39,785 nucleotides of DNA, from positions 1-39,785 of the forward strand of contig CAYNXB010000020.1 of NCBI GenBank assembly GCA_964401045.1. The letters run 5' to 3'. A program made the translations under genes and the position numbers. Origin of the DNA: CAYNXB01 sp964401045. Lineage in GTDB: Bacteria > Pseudomonadota > Alphaproteobacteria > Sphingomonadales > Sphingomonadaceae. The notes under the pieces were generated by a model. It saw only the letters and a program-made list of their open reading frames with translations. It had not been told where the DNA came from and did no database searches. Shown piece by piece: positions 8,509-16,626 of the stretch (within the stretch, counting starts at the first letter, position 1; each line of letters opens with the position of its first letter).

Positions 8509-9222
8509 ATGCGCCCCTCCGGACGCGCGCCCGACGAAATGCGCGCCATCACAATCGAGACCGGTTTCACCCGCCATGCCGAAGGTTCCGTCCTGATCGG
8601 CTTTGGCGATACGCGCGTGCTGGTCACCGCCAGCGTCGAGGATCGGGTGCCGCCATGGCTGCGCAACAAGGGCCAGGGCTGGGTCACCGCCGAGTACTCG
8701 ATGCTCCCGCGCGCGACGCACACGCGCGGCCAGCGTGAGGCGGCCAAGGGCAAGCAGAGCGGCCGCACACAGGAAATCCAGCGGCTGATCGGCCGTTCGC
8801 TGCGTGCCGTGACGGATATGGCGAAGCTCGGCGAGCGGCAGGTGATCCTCGATTGCGACGTGATCCAGGCCGACGGCGGCACCCGCACTGCGGCGATTTC
8901 CGGAGCATGGATCGCATTGCGGCTCGCGGTGAACAAGCTGATGGCCGAAGGGAAGATCGAAGCCGATCCGATCGAGAGCAAGGTGGCGGCGGTGTCGTGC
9001 GGCATCTACCAGGGCACCCCGGTACTCGACCTCGACTACATCGAAGACAGCAATGCAGATGCGGACGCCAACTTCGTGCTGCTCGAAGGCGGCAAGATCG
9101 CCGAAGCGCAGGCGACCGCCGAGGGCGCGTGCTACGACGAGGAAGGCCTGCTGCGCCTGCTGCGTCTCGCGCGTCTTGGCTGTGACCGGATCTTCGCGGC
9201 GCAGGCGGACGCGGTGAAATGA
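8509..9222 (+). CDS. rph: Ribonuclease PH
   Basis: 237 aa phosphate-dependent 3'-5' exoribonuclease that trims tRNA 3' ends. Starts MRPSGRAPDEMRAITIETGF; the conserved core has GFGDTRVLVTASVEDRVPPW, RTQEIQRLIGRSLRA, and CDVIQADGGTRTAAISGA. Full length for the family. The 108-nt upstream gap (8401-8508) separates it from the divergent DUF6438 gene; it holds a small hairpin (GAACCCCC at 8457-8464 against GGGGG at 8473-8477 and TTC at 8480-8482) and no convincing -10/-35 pair. The ATG has only a weak ribosome-binding site. rdgB begins within its stop codon (ATGA at 9219). Confidence 0.97.
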   Translation: MRPSGRAPDEMRAITIETGFTRHAEGSVLIGFGDTRVLVTASVEDRVPPWLRNKGQGWVTAEYSMLPRATHTRGQREAAKGKQSGRTQEIQRLIGRSLRAVTDMAKLGERQVILDCDVIQADGGTRTAAISGAWIALRLAVNKLMAEGKIEADPIESKVAAVSCGIYQGTPVLDLDYIEDSNADADANFVLLEGGKIAEAQATAEGACYDEEGLLRLLRLARLGCDRIFAAQADAVK

Positions 9223-9845
9223 CGCGCAAGCTGGGCGGCGGCAAGCTGGTCATCGCCACGCACAACGCCGGCAAGCTCAAGGAAATCGCCGCGCTGCTCG
9301 ACCCGCATGGCGTGGATTGCATTTCGGCGGGCTCCCTCGGGTTGCCCGAACCGGCTGAAACCGGCCGCACGTTCATCGACAATGCGCTGATCAAGGCGCG
9401 GGCCGCCGCCGAAGCCTCAGGCCTTGTCGCACTCGCCGACGACAGCGGGCTCTCGGTCGCCGCGCTCGACGGGCGGCCGGGTGTCTACACCGCCGACTGG
9501 GCCGAGCGGCAGTGGTTCGAAGGCAACGCCGGTCGTGATTGGTACATGGCGATGGGCAAAGTCGAAGGCATGCTCCAGGCGCTAGGCCCCGATACCCCGC
9601 GCGATGCGTGGTTCTCGTGCGTCCTCGCGCTGGCGTGGCCCGATGGCGATCATGCGATCTACGAAGGCCGTGTGGCCGGAACACTCGTCTGGCCGCCGCG
9701 GGGGAACAGGGGTTTCGGCTACGATCCGATCTTCGTGCCGGCCGGCCAGGAGCAGACTTTCGGCGAGATCGACCCGGACGTGAAGCGCCGCATCAGCCAC
9801 CGGGCCGACGCGTTCGCCAGGCTCGTCGCCGATCAGTTTTCCTAA
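9219..9845 (+). CDS. rdgB: XTP/dITP diphosphatase (RdgB/HAM1)
   Basis: 208 aa house-cleaning pyrophosphatase that removes non-canonical purine nucleotides such as dITP and XTP. Motifs: VIATHNAGKLKEI (nucleotide-binding Lys), ALADDSGLSVAALDGRPGVYTADWAE, GFGYDPIF, and the closing KRRISHRADAF. Overlaps rph by four nt (ATGA), so translation is coupled; rph-rdgB is a common alphaproteobacterial pair. Its TAA at 9843-9845 shares bases with the stop of the convergent CAP gene. Confidence 0.96.
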   Translation: MTRKLGGGKLVIATHNAGKLKEIAALLDPHGVDCISAGSLGLPEPAETGRTFIDNALIKARAAAEASGLVALADDSGLSVAALDGRPGVYTADWAERQWFEGNAGRDWYMAMGKVEGMLQALGPDTPRDAWFSCVLALAWPDGDHAIYEGRVAGTLVWPPRGNRGFGYDPIFVPAGQEQTFGEIDPDVKRRISHRADAFARLVADQFS

Positions 9846-10399
9846 CGGATTGCTTCTCCGAATACGTTGCCGGGCGGCGAGTAGCGGCACACCAGCGCAT
9901 CGCGCTTCTTCGCAGTGACCAGCGCGCAGCCGACCTCGCGCGTCTCAGGCCAGACGATCTGGGTGTAGTGCGCCACGTCCTGCCACTTGCCGGTGGCCGA
10001 TACCTCGGGAAATACGCCCGGGTGGAAATCGCGCTTCTCGTCTACGAACCGGGCCATCATGTGCTCGAGATCGTAGAACCGGGCCGTGCCCATCCAGATG
10101 TTCTCGCCCTGTCCCGGGCGGCTGTCCTGATTGGAGTGCCGCAGCTTGCCGTCGTCGGCGAGTGTTTGCGCCCAGGGCTGCGCGGCGGTTGCGAGCGCCG
10201 CGTTCCATTGCAGCGGCGCGAGCCCCTTGTCGGCGCGCGCCCGATTGTGCGCCGCGAGCAGCCGGACCGCGAAGTTCGAAGCGTTGTCCGGCGCGGGCTG
10301 CGAGGAGACGCGCGTGGTGCGCGCGGATTGCACATGGCTTTGCGGCACGCAGGCCAGCAAGATGAGGCTTAATAGGGCGAAGAGGGGTGTGCGGATCAT
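9842..10399 (-). CDS. CAP-domain (SCP/PR-1) lipoprotein
   Basis: 185 aa. The hydrophobic N-terminus ends in a LILLAC lipobox (about Cys17), followed by a short Ser/Thr/Pro linker and a CAP domain (about 43-180). Family motifs: LLAAHNRARADKGLAPLQW, KLRHSNQ, GENIWMG, and the CAP signature HYTQIVWPETREVGCA. The His/Glu residues of the CAP cavity (RHS, GENI, HYTQ) are present. Bacterial CAP proteins are exported and of mostly unknown role. Its stop overlaps that of rdgB. ATG at 10399. Confidence 0.88.
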   Translation of the reverse strand: MIRTPLFALLSLILLACVPQSHVQSARTTRVSSQPAPDNASNFAVRLLAAHNRARADKGLAPLQWNAALATAAQPWAQTLADDGKLRHSNQDSRPGQGENIWMGTARFYDLEHMMARFVDEKRDFHPGVFPEVSATGKWQDVAHYTQIVWPETREVGCALVTAKKRDALVCRYSPPGNVFGEAIR

Positions 10400-10445
10400 G
10401 GGCTGTGCTTGACAGCTAGCGCTGAATGGCGGCTGAAACAGGGCG

Positions 10446-11597
10446 ATGGCGCGCGCGCTCTACATCCACTGGCCGTTCTGCCTGTCGAAGTGCCCGTACT
10501 GCGACTTCAACAGCCACGTGCGTGACCGAATCGATGTCGGCGCGTGGGGTGAGGCGCTCCTGGCCGACATGCGCCATGAGGCTGCGCTCGCAGGCGGTGA
10601 GGAACTTGAATCGGTGTTTTTCGGCGGCGGCACGCCTTCGCTGATGCCGCCTGCACTGGTCGAAGCCTTGCTCGACGAGGCGGGGCGCCTGTGGGCCTTC
10701 GCGCCGGGGATCGAGATCACGCTGGAGGCCAATCCCAGCTCGGTCGAAGCGGCGAACTTCGCCGATCTGGCGCTGGCCGGGGTCAATCGCGTCTCGCTCG
10801 GTCTGCAGGCGCTCGACGATGCGGCGCTGCGCTTCCTTGGGCGGCTGCACGACGTCGAAGAAGGCCTGAAGGCCCTTGTAACCGCACAGAACGCCTTCAA
10901 GCGGGTATCGTTCGACCTGATCTACGCCCGTCCGACGCAGACCGAGACCGAATGGCGCGCCGAGCTGGAACGGGCGCTCGGGTTCGGCACCTCGCATCTT
11001 TCGCTCTACCAGCTCACGATCGAGCCCGGCACGCGCTTCGCCACCGACGTGAGGCAGGGAACCTTCGCCCCCCTTGACGACGATCCCGCGGCGGACCTGT
11101 TTGCGCTCACCAGGGAGATCACCGCGGCAGCAGGCGTACCGGCCTACGAGATCAGCAACCACGCCTGCCCGGGCGAGGAGAGCCGCCACAACCTCACATA
11201 CTGGCGCTACCGCGATTATGCCGGCATCGGCCCGGGGGCGCATGGCCGGCGCGGCGGTGCGGCGACGGTGCGGCACAGGAAGCCCGAGAACTGGCTCAAA
11301 TCGGTCGGCGAACATGGCCACGGCATCGCGGAGGAGCGCGCGCTGGGCCAGCACGAGCAAGCCTCCGAAGCGCTGCTGATGGGCCTGAGGCTCAAGGAGG
11401 GCGTCGATCTGGCCGAGCTTTCCGTCCGGTTCGGCATGACCGATTCCGGCCTGGTCGATTTCCGCCGTTTCGCGATCCACGCGCAGAACGGCTTGCTGTG
11501 GCACGAGGGCAGCCGCATCGGCGTCACCGAGGCCGGCTTCCCGCTGCTCGACGCGCTGCTGGCCGAGCTGGTCTCGAGCGAGTTGGTGCGCGCATGA
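10446..11597 (+). CDS. hemW: Radical SAM haem chaperone HemW
   Basis: 383 aa. Radical SAM cluster motif in HWPFCLSKCPYCDFNSH (CxxxCxxC), then FFGGGTPSLMPP, ITLEANPSSVE, RVSLGLQALDD, and LSLYQLTIEPGT; a C-terminal HemN-like domain follows. HemW resembles coproporphyrinogen III dehydrogenase but, in characterised members, binds and delivers haem rather than oxidising coproporphyrinogen. An exact TTGACA lies at 10409-10414, but the -10 at the right distance is poor. xerC starts in its stop codon (ATGA 11594-11597). Confidence 0.95.
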   Translation: MARALYIHWPFCLSKCPYCDFNSHVRDRIDVGAWGEALLADMRHEAALAGGEELESVFFGGGTPSLMPPALVEALLDEAGRLWAFAPGIEITLEANPSSVEAANFADLALAGVNRVSLGLQALDDAALRFLGRLHDVEEGLKALVTAQNAFKRVSFDLIYARPTQTETEWRAELERALGFGTSHLSLYQLTIEPGTRFATDVRQGTFAPLDDDPAADLFALTREITAAAGVPAYEISNHACPGEESRHNLTYWRYRDYAGIGPGAHGRRGGAATVRHRKPENWLKSVGEHGHGIAEERALGQHEQASEALLMGLRLKEGVDLAELSVRFGMTDSGLVDFRRFAIHAQNGLLWHEGSRIGVTEAGFPLLDALLAELVSSELVRA

Positions 11598-12478
11598 CCC
11601 AGGCAGAGATACTCGAAACCTGGCGCGATCACCTCGCCAATGGACGCCGCCGCTCGCCCCATACGGTGCGCGCCTATCTGGCGGCGGGCAAACGCCTGCT
11701 CGATACGCTCGATGGCCCGGGGTGGGCGACTCTCGCACGCCTCGATGCGCCCGCGCTGCGGCAGCAACTGGCGATGCGCCGCGCCGAAGGTGTCGGCAAC
11801 GTCTCTGCCGCACGCGAGCTTTCGGCGCTCAAGGCGTTCATTGCCTTCGCGCGTTTCCAGTCGGGCGCCGACGAAGCTGCCCCGCCCCGCCTGCGCGGGC
11901 CGCGGATCAAGAAGGGCCTCCCGCGCCCGATCACGCCCGACGAAGCGGTCAATCTCGCGGAACTGGTTGCCGAGAACGACTTGTGGACCGGCGCGCGCGA
12001 CCGGGCGGTGCTGCTGCTGCTCTACGGTGCGGGAATGCGGATTTCGGAGGCGCTCTCACTCACAGGCAGTGCGCTGCCGCTCGGCGAGGTGCTGGTCATC
12101 ACCGGCAAGGGCAACAAGCAGCGAGTGGTGCCGATCCTGCCGATGGTGCGCGCCGCGGTAGCCGATTACGCCGTCCGGTGCCCCTATCCGCTCGCGCCCG
12201 ACGAACCCCTGTTCCGCGGCGCCAAGGGCGGACCGCTCGGCCAGGGCATGGTTCAGAAGGCTGTCGCCCGCGCCCGCCGCGCACTCGGTCTGCCCGACAG
12301 CGCCACGCCCCACGCCTTGCGGCACAGCTTCGCCACTCACCTGCTCGGCGCGGGCGCGGACTTGCGCAGCTTGCAGGAACTGCTCGGCCACGCCAGCCTC
12401 GGCTCGACGCAGATCTACACCAAGGTCGATGCGTCGAAGATGCTCGACGCTTACCGCAACGCCCATCCTAGGGCCTAG
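11594..12478 (+). CDS. xerC: Tyrosine recombinase XerC/XerD
   Basis: 294 aa chromosome-dimer resolution recombinase acting at dif with its partner. The N-terminal SAM-like core-binding domain (about 1-90, RRSPHTVRAYLAAGKRLLD) is followed by the catalytic domain with Arg in GAGMRISEAL, Lys in ITGKGNKQR, His-xx-Arg in HALRHSFATH, His in LLGHASLGSTQIY and the Tyr nucleophile in TQIYTKVD. Size and the absence of flanking phage genes point to the housekeeping enzyme; XerC rather than XerD is my preference, not certain. Starts on the hemW stop (ATGA). Ends with an 11-nt overlap with the convergent DedA gene; two CCTAGG sites one base apart (12467-12479) form the junction. Confidence 0.9.
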   Translation: MTQAEILETWRDHLANGRRRSPHTVRAYLAAGKRLLDTLDGPGWATLARLDAPALRQQLAMRRAEGVGNVSAARELSALKAFIAFARFQSGADEAAPPRLRGPRIKKGLPRPITPDEAVNLAELVAENDLWTGARDRAVLLLLYGAGMRISEALSLTGSALPLGEVLVITGKGNKQRVVPILPMVRAAVADYAVRCPYPLAPDEPLFRGAKGGPLGQGMVQKAVARARRALGLPDSATPHALRHSFATHLLGAGADLRSLQELLGHASLGSTQIYTKVDASKMLDAYRNAHPRA

Positions 12479-13073
12479 GCCGCGGCTTCCAGGTCAACAC
12501 GCGCCACAGGTAGGCGATGAGCATCACGCCGACGCCACCGAGCACCGCCCATTCGAGCCAGTGCTCATAGCGGTCGAAATAATACGCGAGCCACTGGCCG
12601 CCCTTGATCAGGATCACGTTCCACACCGCCGCCCCTGCAAAAGTGAACGCGAGGAAGCGCCAGTGGCCCATGTGCGCGAGGCCGGCCGGCAGCGAGATCA
12701 TCGTGCGCATGAACGGCGAAAAGCGCAGCAGGAACACCGCCCACTGGCCGTGGTGGCGCAGGAACCGGCTCGCCTGCTCGATATGTTCCCAGTCAAGGGT
12801 CAGCCAGCGGCCCCAGCGGTCGACGATCGGCGCCAGCCGTCGGTAGCCCCATCTGTCCCCCGCGATGAACCACGCGTAATTCCCGAGCGTCGAGCCGACC
12901 GTGCCGGCGAACAGCAGCGGCCAGAACTCCATCGTCCCGCGCGCAACCGCCACGCCGCCGAGCCCCATGATGAGCTCCGACGGGATCGGCGGAAACACGT
13001 TCTCGATCACCATCAGGAAGGCGATTCCCCAATAGCCGCCCTGTTCGATCGTCCGGAGGATGAATTCGTCCAT
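12468..13073 (-). CDS. DedA/SNARE-associated family membrane protein
   Basis: 201 aa inner-membrane protein of the DedA superfamily, whose members act in phospholipid (undecaprenyl phosphate or PE) flipping and envelope homeostasis. Visible: ENVFPPIPSELIMGLGG near the first re-entrant loop, the glycine-rich AGTVGSTLGNYAWFIAGDRWG, and the signature RFSPFMRTMISLPAGLAHM with its paired Arg residues. Several hydrophobic segments continue to the C-terminus (about 175-195). Lies 86 nt downstream of gshB; that gap contains a short AGCTTAAGCT palindrome (13137-13146) followed by TTTT in the reading direction, at best a weak terminator. Confidence 0.9.
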   Translation of the reverse strand: MDEFILRTIEQGGYWGIAFLMVIENVFPPIPSELIMGLGGVAVARGTMEFWPLLFAGTVGSTLGNYAWFIAGDRWGYRRLAPIVDRWGRWLTLDWEHIEQASRFLRHHGQWAVFLLRFSPFMRTMISLPAGLAHMGHWRFLAFTFAGAAVWNVILIKGGQWLAYYFDRYEHWLEWAVLGGVGVMLIAYLWRVLTWKPRPRP

Positions 13074-13159
13074 CGCTCAACAACGCTTTCCGCCCCGTGC
13101 GGTTCACGGCAGGCGTTCTTGGGGTGAAATCGGAAAAGCTTAAGCTGACTTGAGGTCCG

Positions 13160-14116
13160 TCAGTTTTCCGTCAGGCGACTCTCGATTGCATCCCAGATGC
13201 GCCCGGCAGTGTCGGTGCCATTGAACTTGTCGATCGCAACGATGCCGGTGGGACTGGTGACGTTGATTTCGGTCAGCCATTTGCCGCCGATTACATCAAT
13301 GCCCACGAATATCAGGCCCAGTTCCTTGAGCACCGGACCCATGGCGGCGCAGATATCTTCCTCGCGCGCCGTGAGCGTGGTCGGCTCGGCTGAGCCGCCC
13401 ATCGCAAGGTTGCTGCGGAACTCCCCCTTGCCCGGCCGTCGGTTGATCGCGCCCGCCACTTCGCCGTCGACCAGCACGATGCGCTTATCGCCCTCCGCCA
13501 CTTCGGGAAGGAACGGCTGCAGCATGTGCGGCTCGGGCCAGTTGCGGTTGAACACCTCGAACAGCGCCGAGAGGTTCTCGCCATTCTCCGGAATGCGGAA
13601 GATCGCCTTGCCTCCGTTGCCGTGGATCGGCTTGACCACCACCGCGCCGTGTTCTTCCTGGAACCGGCGCGCCTCATCCACGCTGCGGGTGACCAGTGTC
13701 GGCGGCATGAAGCGGCGGAAATCGAGCACCAGCATCTTTTCCGGCGAATTGCGGACGGCCCTGGGATCGTTGACCACCAGGGTCTCGTTCCCAATGCGCT
13801 CGAGCAGATGGGTCGCGGTGATGTAGCCCATGTCGAACGGCGGATCCTGGCGCATCAGCACCACGTCGATTCCGCGTCCAAGGTCGATCCGCTGCGGCTC
13901 GCCCGCGATGAAGTGATCGCCCGGGATGTCGCGAACCTCGACCGGTTGGACGAGCGCCCACAACCGGTCGTTGGCATCGAGCGTCAGCGAATCCACATCG
14001 TAATGGAACAACCCATGCCCGCGCTCTTGCGCCGCCAGCATCAATGCAAACGAGGAATCGCCCGCAATATTGATGCTTTCGAGCGGGTCCATCTGGACCG
14101 CGACGCGCAGGCTCAT
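13160..14116 (-). CDS. gshB: Glutathione synthase
   Basis: 318 aa ATP-grasp ligase joining gamma-glutamylcysteine and glycine. N-terminal MSLRVAVQMDPLESINIAGDSSF, then RQDPPFDMGYITATHLLE, ATP-grasp residues in VVVKPIHGNGGKAIFR, the Mg-binding GIDVIGGKWLTEINVTSPTGIV. Full length. It follows yraN by 10 nt in the rsmI-yraN-gshB run on the minus strand. Relevant to the window because a glutathione-dependent LigF-like enzyme is encoded about 8 kb away, though that link is only functional. Confidence 0.97.
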   Translation of the reverse strand: MSLRVAVQMDPLESINIAGDSSFALMLAAQERGHGLFHYDVDSLTLDANDRLWALVQPVEVRDIPGDHFIAGEPQRIDLGRGIDVVLMRQDPPFDMGYITATHLLERIGNETLVVNDPRAVRNSPEKMLVLDFRRFMPPTLVTRSVDEARRFQEEHGAVVVKPIHGNGGKAIFRIPENGENLSALFEVFNRNWPEPHMLQPFLPEVAEGDKRIVLVDGEVAGAINRRPGKGEFRSNLAMGGSAEPTTLTAREEDICAAMGPVLKELGLIFVGIDVIGGKWLTEINVTSPTGIVAIDKFNGTDTAGRIWDAIESRLTEN

Positions 14117-14126
14117 CCGTTATTCC

Positions 14127-14477
14127 TCATGGCATCCAGGCGTTTTCGATGTGGCGAGGGAAGGCGCCGGGTGCAAGCAGGATCACATCCACGCGAATGT
14201 CCTCGCCATTGGTCGCGTAGAGATGCGCAACCGCCTCTGCCGCCGCGGCGACACGGCGCAGGCGATATTCGTCGATCGCGAAATCGAGCTCGGCGGCAGA
14301 ACTCCGCCACTTGACCTCGACGAAGGCAATGAGGTTGCCCCGGCGGCAAATCAGGTCGATCTCGCCGAGCGGCGTCTTTCTGCGCCGGTCGAGCACTGTC
14401 CAGCCTTTCATCTGCAGCCACAGCGCCGCGCGGCGTTCGCCCTGCCGCCCGCGTTGCTCGGCAAGCTGGCGTTTCAT
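14127..14477 (-). CDS. YraN family (UPF0102) endonuclease-like protein
   Basis: 116 aa with the PD-(D/E)xK-like fold of UPF0102. Motifs: GRQGERRAALWLQMKGW, and the active-site-like GEIDLICRRGNLIAFVEVKWRSS (Glu, Asp, then ExK). The start is the ATG at 14477, overlapping the rsmI TGA as ATGA, so translation is coupled. A longer open frame upstream is the shadow of rsmI. In enterobacteria yraN lies beside rsmI and lpoA, as here. Function is unsettled; suggested roles are in DNA processing or recombination. Confidence 0.9.
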   Translation of the reverse strand: MKRQLAEQRGRQGERRAALWLQMKGWTVLDRRRKTPLGEIDLICRRGNLIAFVEVKWRSSAAELDFAIDEYRLRRVAAAAEAVAHLYATNGEDIRVDVILLAPGAFPRHIENAWMP

Positions 14478-15322
14478 CGCTTCAGCTCGAGCGCCCGGGC
14501 ATAGAGCGTCTTGCGATCGAGGCCGGTGGCGCGGGCAACTTCGGCGGCGGCTTGCGATGGTTTGAGCGTGCCGAGTGCGGCTTTCAGCAAGGCATCTGCA
14601 TCGGCTTCGGACGCGGGCGCCGCTTCGGGTGGCGGACCTACCAGCAGGACGATCTCCCCTTTTGCCGGGTGCGCCTCGAAGTGCGCGCGCAGCTCGCCGG
14701 CAGTTCCATTGCGGCATTCCTCGTGCAGCTTGGTCAACTCTCGCGCCACGGCCACTTCCCGCCCCGGGAGCACTTCGCCGATTGCCGCCAGCGATTTGAT
14801 GAGGCGCGGCGCTGTCTCGAAGAAGATCAGCGTCGCTTCCACCCGCGCCAGTTCAGCCAGCATTTCGCCGCGCGCCTTGTCCTTCACCGGCAGGAACCCG
14901 GCGAACAGGAAACGATCGTTGGGCAAACCCGACAGCGTCAGCGCCGCGAGCGGCGCGCTTGGACCGGGCAATGTGGTCACCGCGATGCCCGCCGCCCGCG
15001 CTTCGCGAACCAGGCGGAAGCCGGGGTCGGACACCAGCGGCGTGCCCGCGTCGCTCGCCAGCGCCACGGCCTTGCTTCGCATCGCCTCGACCAGCCGCGC
15101 GCGGTCCTGTTCGCCGCTGTGATCGTCATAGCGCCACAATGGCTTGCTCACGCCAAGGTGCTTGAGCAGCTTGCCGGTGACACGCGTGTCCTCGCACGCC
15201 ACCGCATCGCACCGCGCCAGCGTCTCCGCCGCCCGGCGGGTCAGGTCGCCGAGGTTGCCTATCGGCGTCGCGACAATATACAGCCCCGGTTCAAGCCCGG
15301 CGTCGGAAGCGTTTTGCGACAT
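14474..15322 (-). CDS. rsmI: 16S rRNA (cytidine1402-2'-O)-methyltransferase RsmI
   Basis: 282 aa tetrapyrrole-methylase-fold enzyme that 2'-O-methylates C1402 of 16S rRNA. Motifs: GLYIVATPIGNLGDLTRRA, CEDTRVTGKLLKHLG, ALASDAGTPLVSDPGF, LPGPSAPLAALTLSGLP, and a C-terminal helix-turn-helix-like segment (SQAAAEVARATGLDRKTLYARAL). The ATG at 15322 fits the family's N-terminus; an ATG at 15358 would add 12 residues. First gene of the rsmI-yraN-gshB-dedA run; divergent from the LpoA-like gene over only 38 nt. Confidence 0.95.
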   Translation of the reverse strand: MSQNASDAGLEPGLYIVATPIGNLGDLTRRAAETLARCDAVACEDTRVTGKLLKHLGVSKPLWRYDDHSGEQDRARLVEAMRSKAVALASDAGTPLVSDPGFRLVREARAAGIAVTTLPGPSAPLAALTLSGLPNDRFLFAGFLPVKDKARGEMLAELARVEATLIFFETAPRLIKSLAAIGEVLPGREVAVARELTKLHEECRNGTAGELRAHFEAHPAKGEIVLLVGPPPEAAPASEADADALLKAALGTLKPSQAAAEVARATGLDRKTLYARALELKR

Positions 15323-15360
15323 CGAGGCGTTTAGACCCCATGCGGACGGGAGCGGCAAGG

Positions 15361-16518
15361 ATGTTGCAGGTGAGGCTCAACAAGCGGCAAATGCTCGCGC
15401 TGGGCGGAGGCTTGCTCCTGGCGGCCTGTAAGGTCGTCCCCGAAACCGGCGCTCCGCCCGTGGCCAGGCCGGCGCCCGGTCCGAGCGAGCCCAGCGCCAA
15501 CGTGCTGCCGACCGATTCCGACCGTCACCGAATCGCCCTGCTCGTGCCGCTCAGCGGCGACAACGCTCAGGTAGGCCAGTCCATCGCCAATGCCACCACG
15601 ATGGCGCTGCTCGACACCAATGCCGACAAGCTGCGGATCACGACCTATGACACCGCCACCGGCGCAGGGAGTGCGGCCGCGCGCGCGATTGCCGACGGCA
15701 ACAAGCTGATCCTCGGTCCGTTGCTGGGTGAGGACGTGGCACCCGTGATCGCCGCCGCCCGTCCGGCGAACGTGCCGCTGATCGCGTTTTCCAACGATAG
15801 CACCGTCGCCGCGCGCGACGTGTTCCTGATGGGGCAATCGCCCGAGCAGTCGATCCGCCGGGCGGTTGATTACGCGCGCGGCAAGGGTTCGAAGACGTTC
15901 GCCGCGTTGGTTCCCAACGGCGAATACGGGCGCCGCGCGGAACTCGCCTTCAACGATGCGGTTCGGGCCGCCGGCGGAGCGATCATGACCGTCCAGCGAT
16001 ACGATCGCGGCAACACCTCCATCGTCAGCGCTGCCCAGCGCCTCACCGCGAGCGGCGGGTTCGACACTGTGATGATCGCCGACGGTGCGCGTCTCTCCGT
16101 GATGGCGGCGCGCGAGCTCAAGCAGCAAACGCCTTCGCTGCACTTGATCGGCACGGAGCTGTGGAGCGGCGAAGCCGAGATCGCGAGTTCGGCGCCGTTG
16201 CGCGGCGGATGGTTCGCGGCGATCTCCGACGATCGCTGGCGGCAGTTCACCGACAGCTACCAGTCGCGGTTCGGTTCGCGCCCCTATCGCGTCGCCACGC
16301 TCGGTTACGATGCGGTGTTGCTGACCCTGCGCGTCGCGCGGGACTGGCAGCCGGGCAAGCCCTTCCCGACCGCCTCGATGCTTGATCCGACGGGCTTCCT
16401 CGGCCTCGACGGACCATTCCGCTTCCGCCGCACCGGGATCGGTGAGCGGGCAATGGAAGTGCGCCAGGTCGGCAATGGCACGATCACCGTGGTCGAGCCC
16501 GCGCCGGCGAAGTTCTAG
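15361..16518 (+). CDS. Penicillin-binding protein activator, LpoA-like lipoprotein
   Basis: About 385 aa. A signal anchor with LLLAAC lipobox is followed by a periplasmic-binding-protein (type I) fold: HRIALLVPLSGDNAQVGQSIANA, LILGPLLGEDVAPVIAAAR, VPLIAFSNDSTVAA. This matches the C-terminal domain of LpoA, the outer-membrane lipoprotein that activates PBP1A; the alphaproteobacterial form lacks the long TPR N-domain. ATG 15361 is preferred to ATG 15340, since it places the signal peptide normally and leaves room for the divergent rsmI leader. The neighbouring rsmI and yraN are the same partners as in Escherichia coli, which supports the assignment. Confidence 0.85.
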   Translation: MLQVRLNKRQMLALGGGLLLAACKVVPETGAPPVARPAPGPSEPSANVLPTDSDRHRIALLVPLSGDNAQVGQSIANATTMALLDTNADKLRITTYDTATGAGSAAARAIADGNKLILGPLLGEDVAPVIAAARPANVPLIAFSNDSTVAARDVFLMGQSPEQSIRRAVDYARGKGSKTFAALVPNGEYGRRAELAFNDAVRAAGGAIMTVQRYDRGNTSIVSAAQRLTASGGFDTVMIADGARLSVMAARELKQQTPSLHLIGTELWSGEAEIASSAPLRGGWFAAISDDRWRQFTDSYQSRFGSRPYRVATLGYDAVLLTLRVARDWQPGKPFPTASMLDPTGFLGLDGPFRFRRTGIGERAMEVRQVGNGTITVVEPAPAKF

Positions 16519-16530
16519 CACGATCCATCC

Positions 16531-16567
16531 CTGAAGATTGCTTCGCTGCGCTCGCAAAGACGAGGAG
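16531..16567. repeat. Degenerate copy of a dispersed intergenic repeat
   Basis: The segment includes GATTGCTTCGCTGCGCTCGC (16536-16555) then AAAGACGAGGAG. This resembles the dispersed element known from many alphaproteobacterial genomes, whose reverse complement reads TTGCGAGCGCAGCGAAGCAA and is often translated as 'SLRAQRSNL'. TTGC/GCAA form the ends of an imperfect dyad. Only one copy is seen in this window, so repetition itself is not shown here. Confidence 0.55.
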
Positions 16568-16589
16568 TGGGATAATCCCGCCTCTCGCC

Positions 16590-16618
16590 TTGAATCCCCG
16601 CGATTCCGCGCCTTATAG
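16590..16618 (+). promoter_or_regulatory. Sigma-70-type promoter of parE
   Basis: TTGAAT (16590-16595), 17 nt, then TTATAG (16613-16618). The parE ATG is at 16627, only eight nt after the -10 box, so transcription should begin at or next to the start codon. No ribosome-binding site lies between. Confidence 0.6.
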
Positions 16619-16626
16619 CCGCGCGC

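Noticed and set aside
11594..12478. Tyrosine recombinase as an integrase marking a mobile element
   Set aside because: The size, motifs and overlap with hemW fit housekeeping XerC/D; no att-site tRNA, direct repeats or phage genes are next to it.
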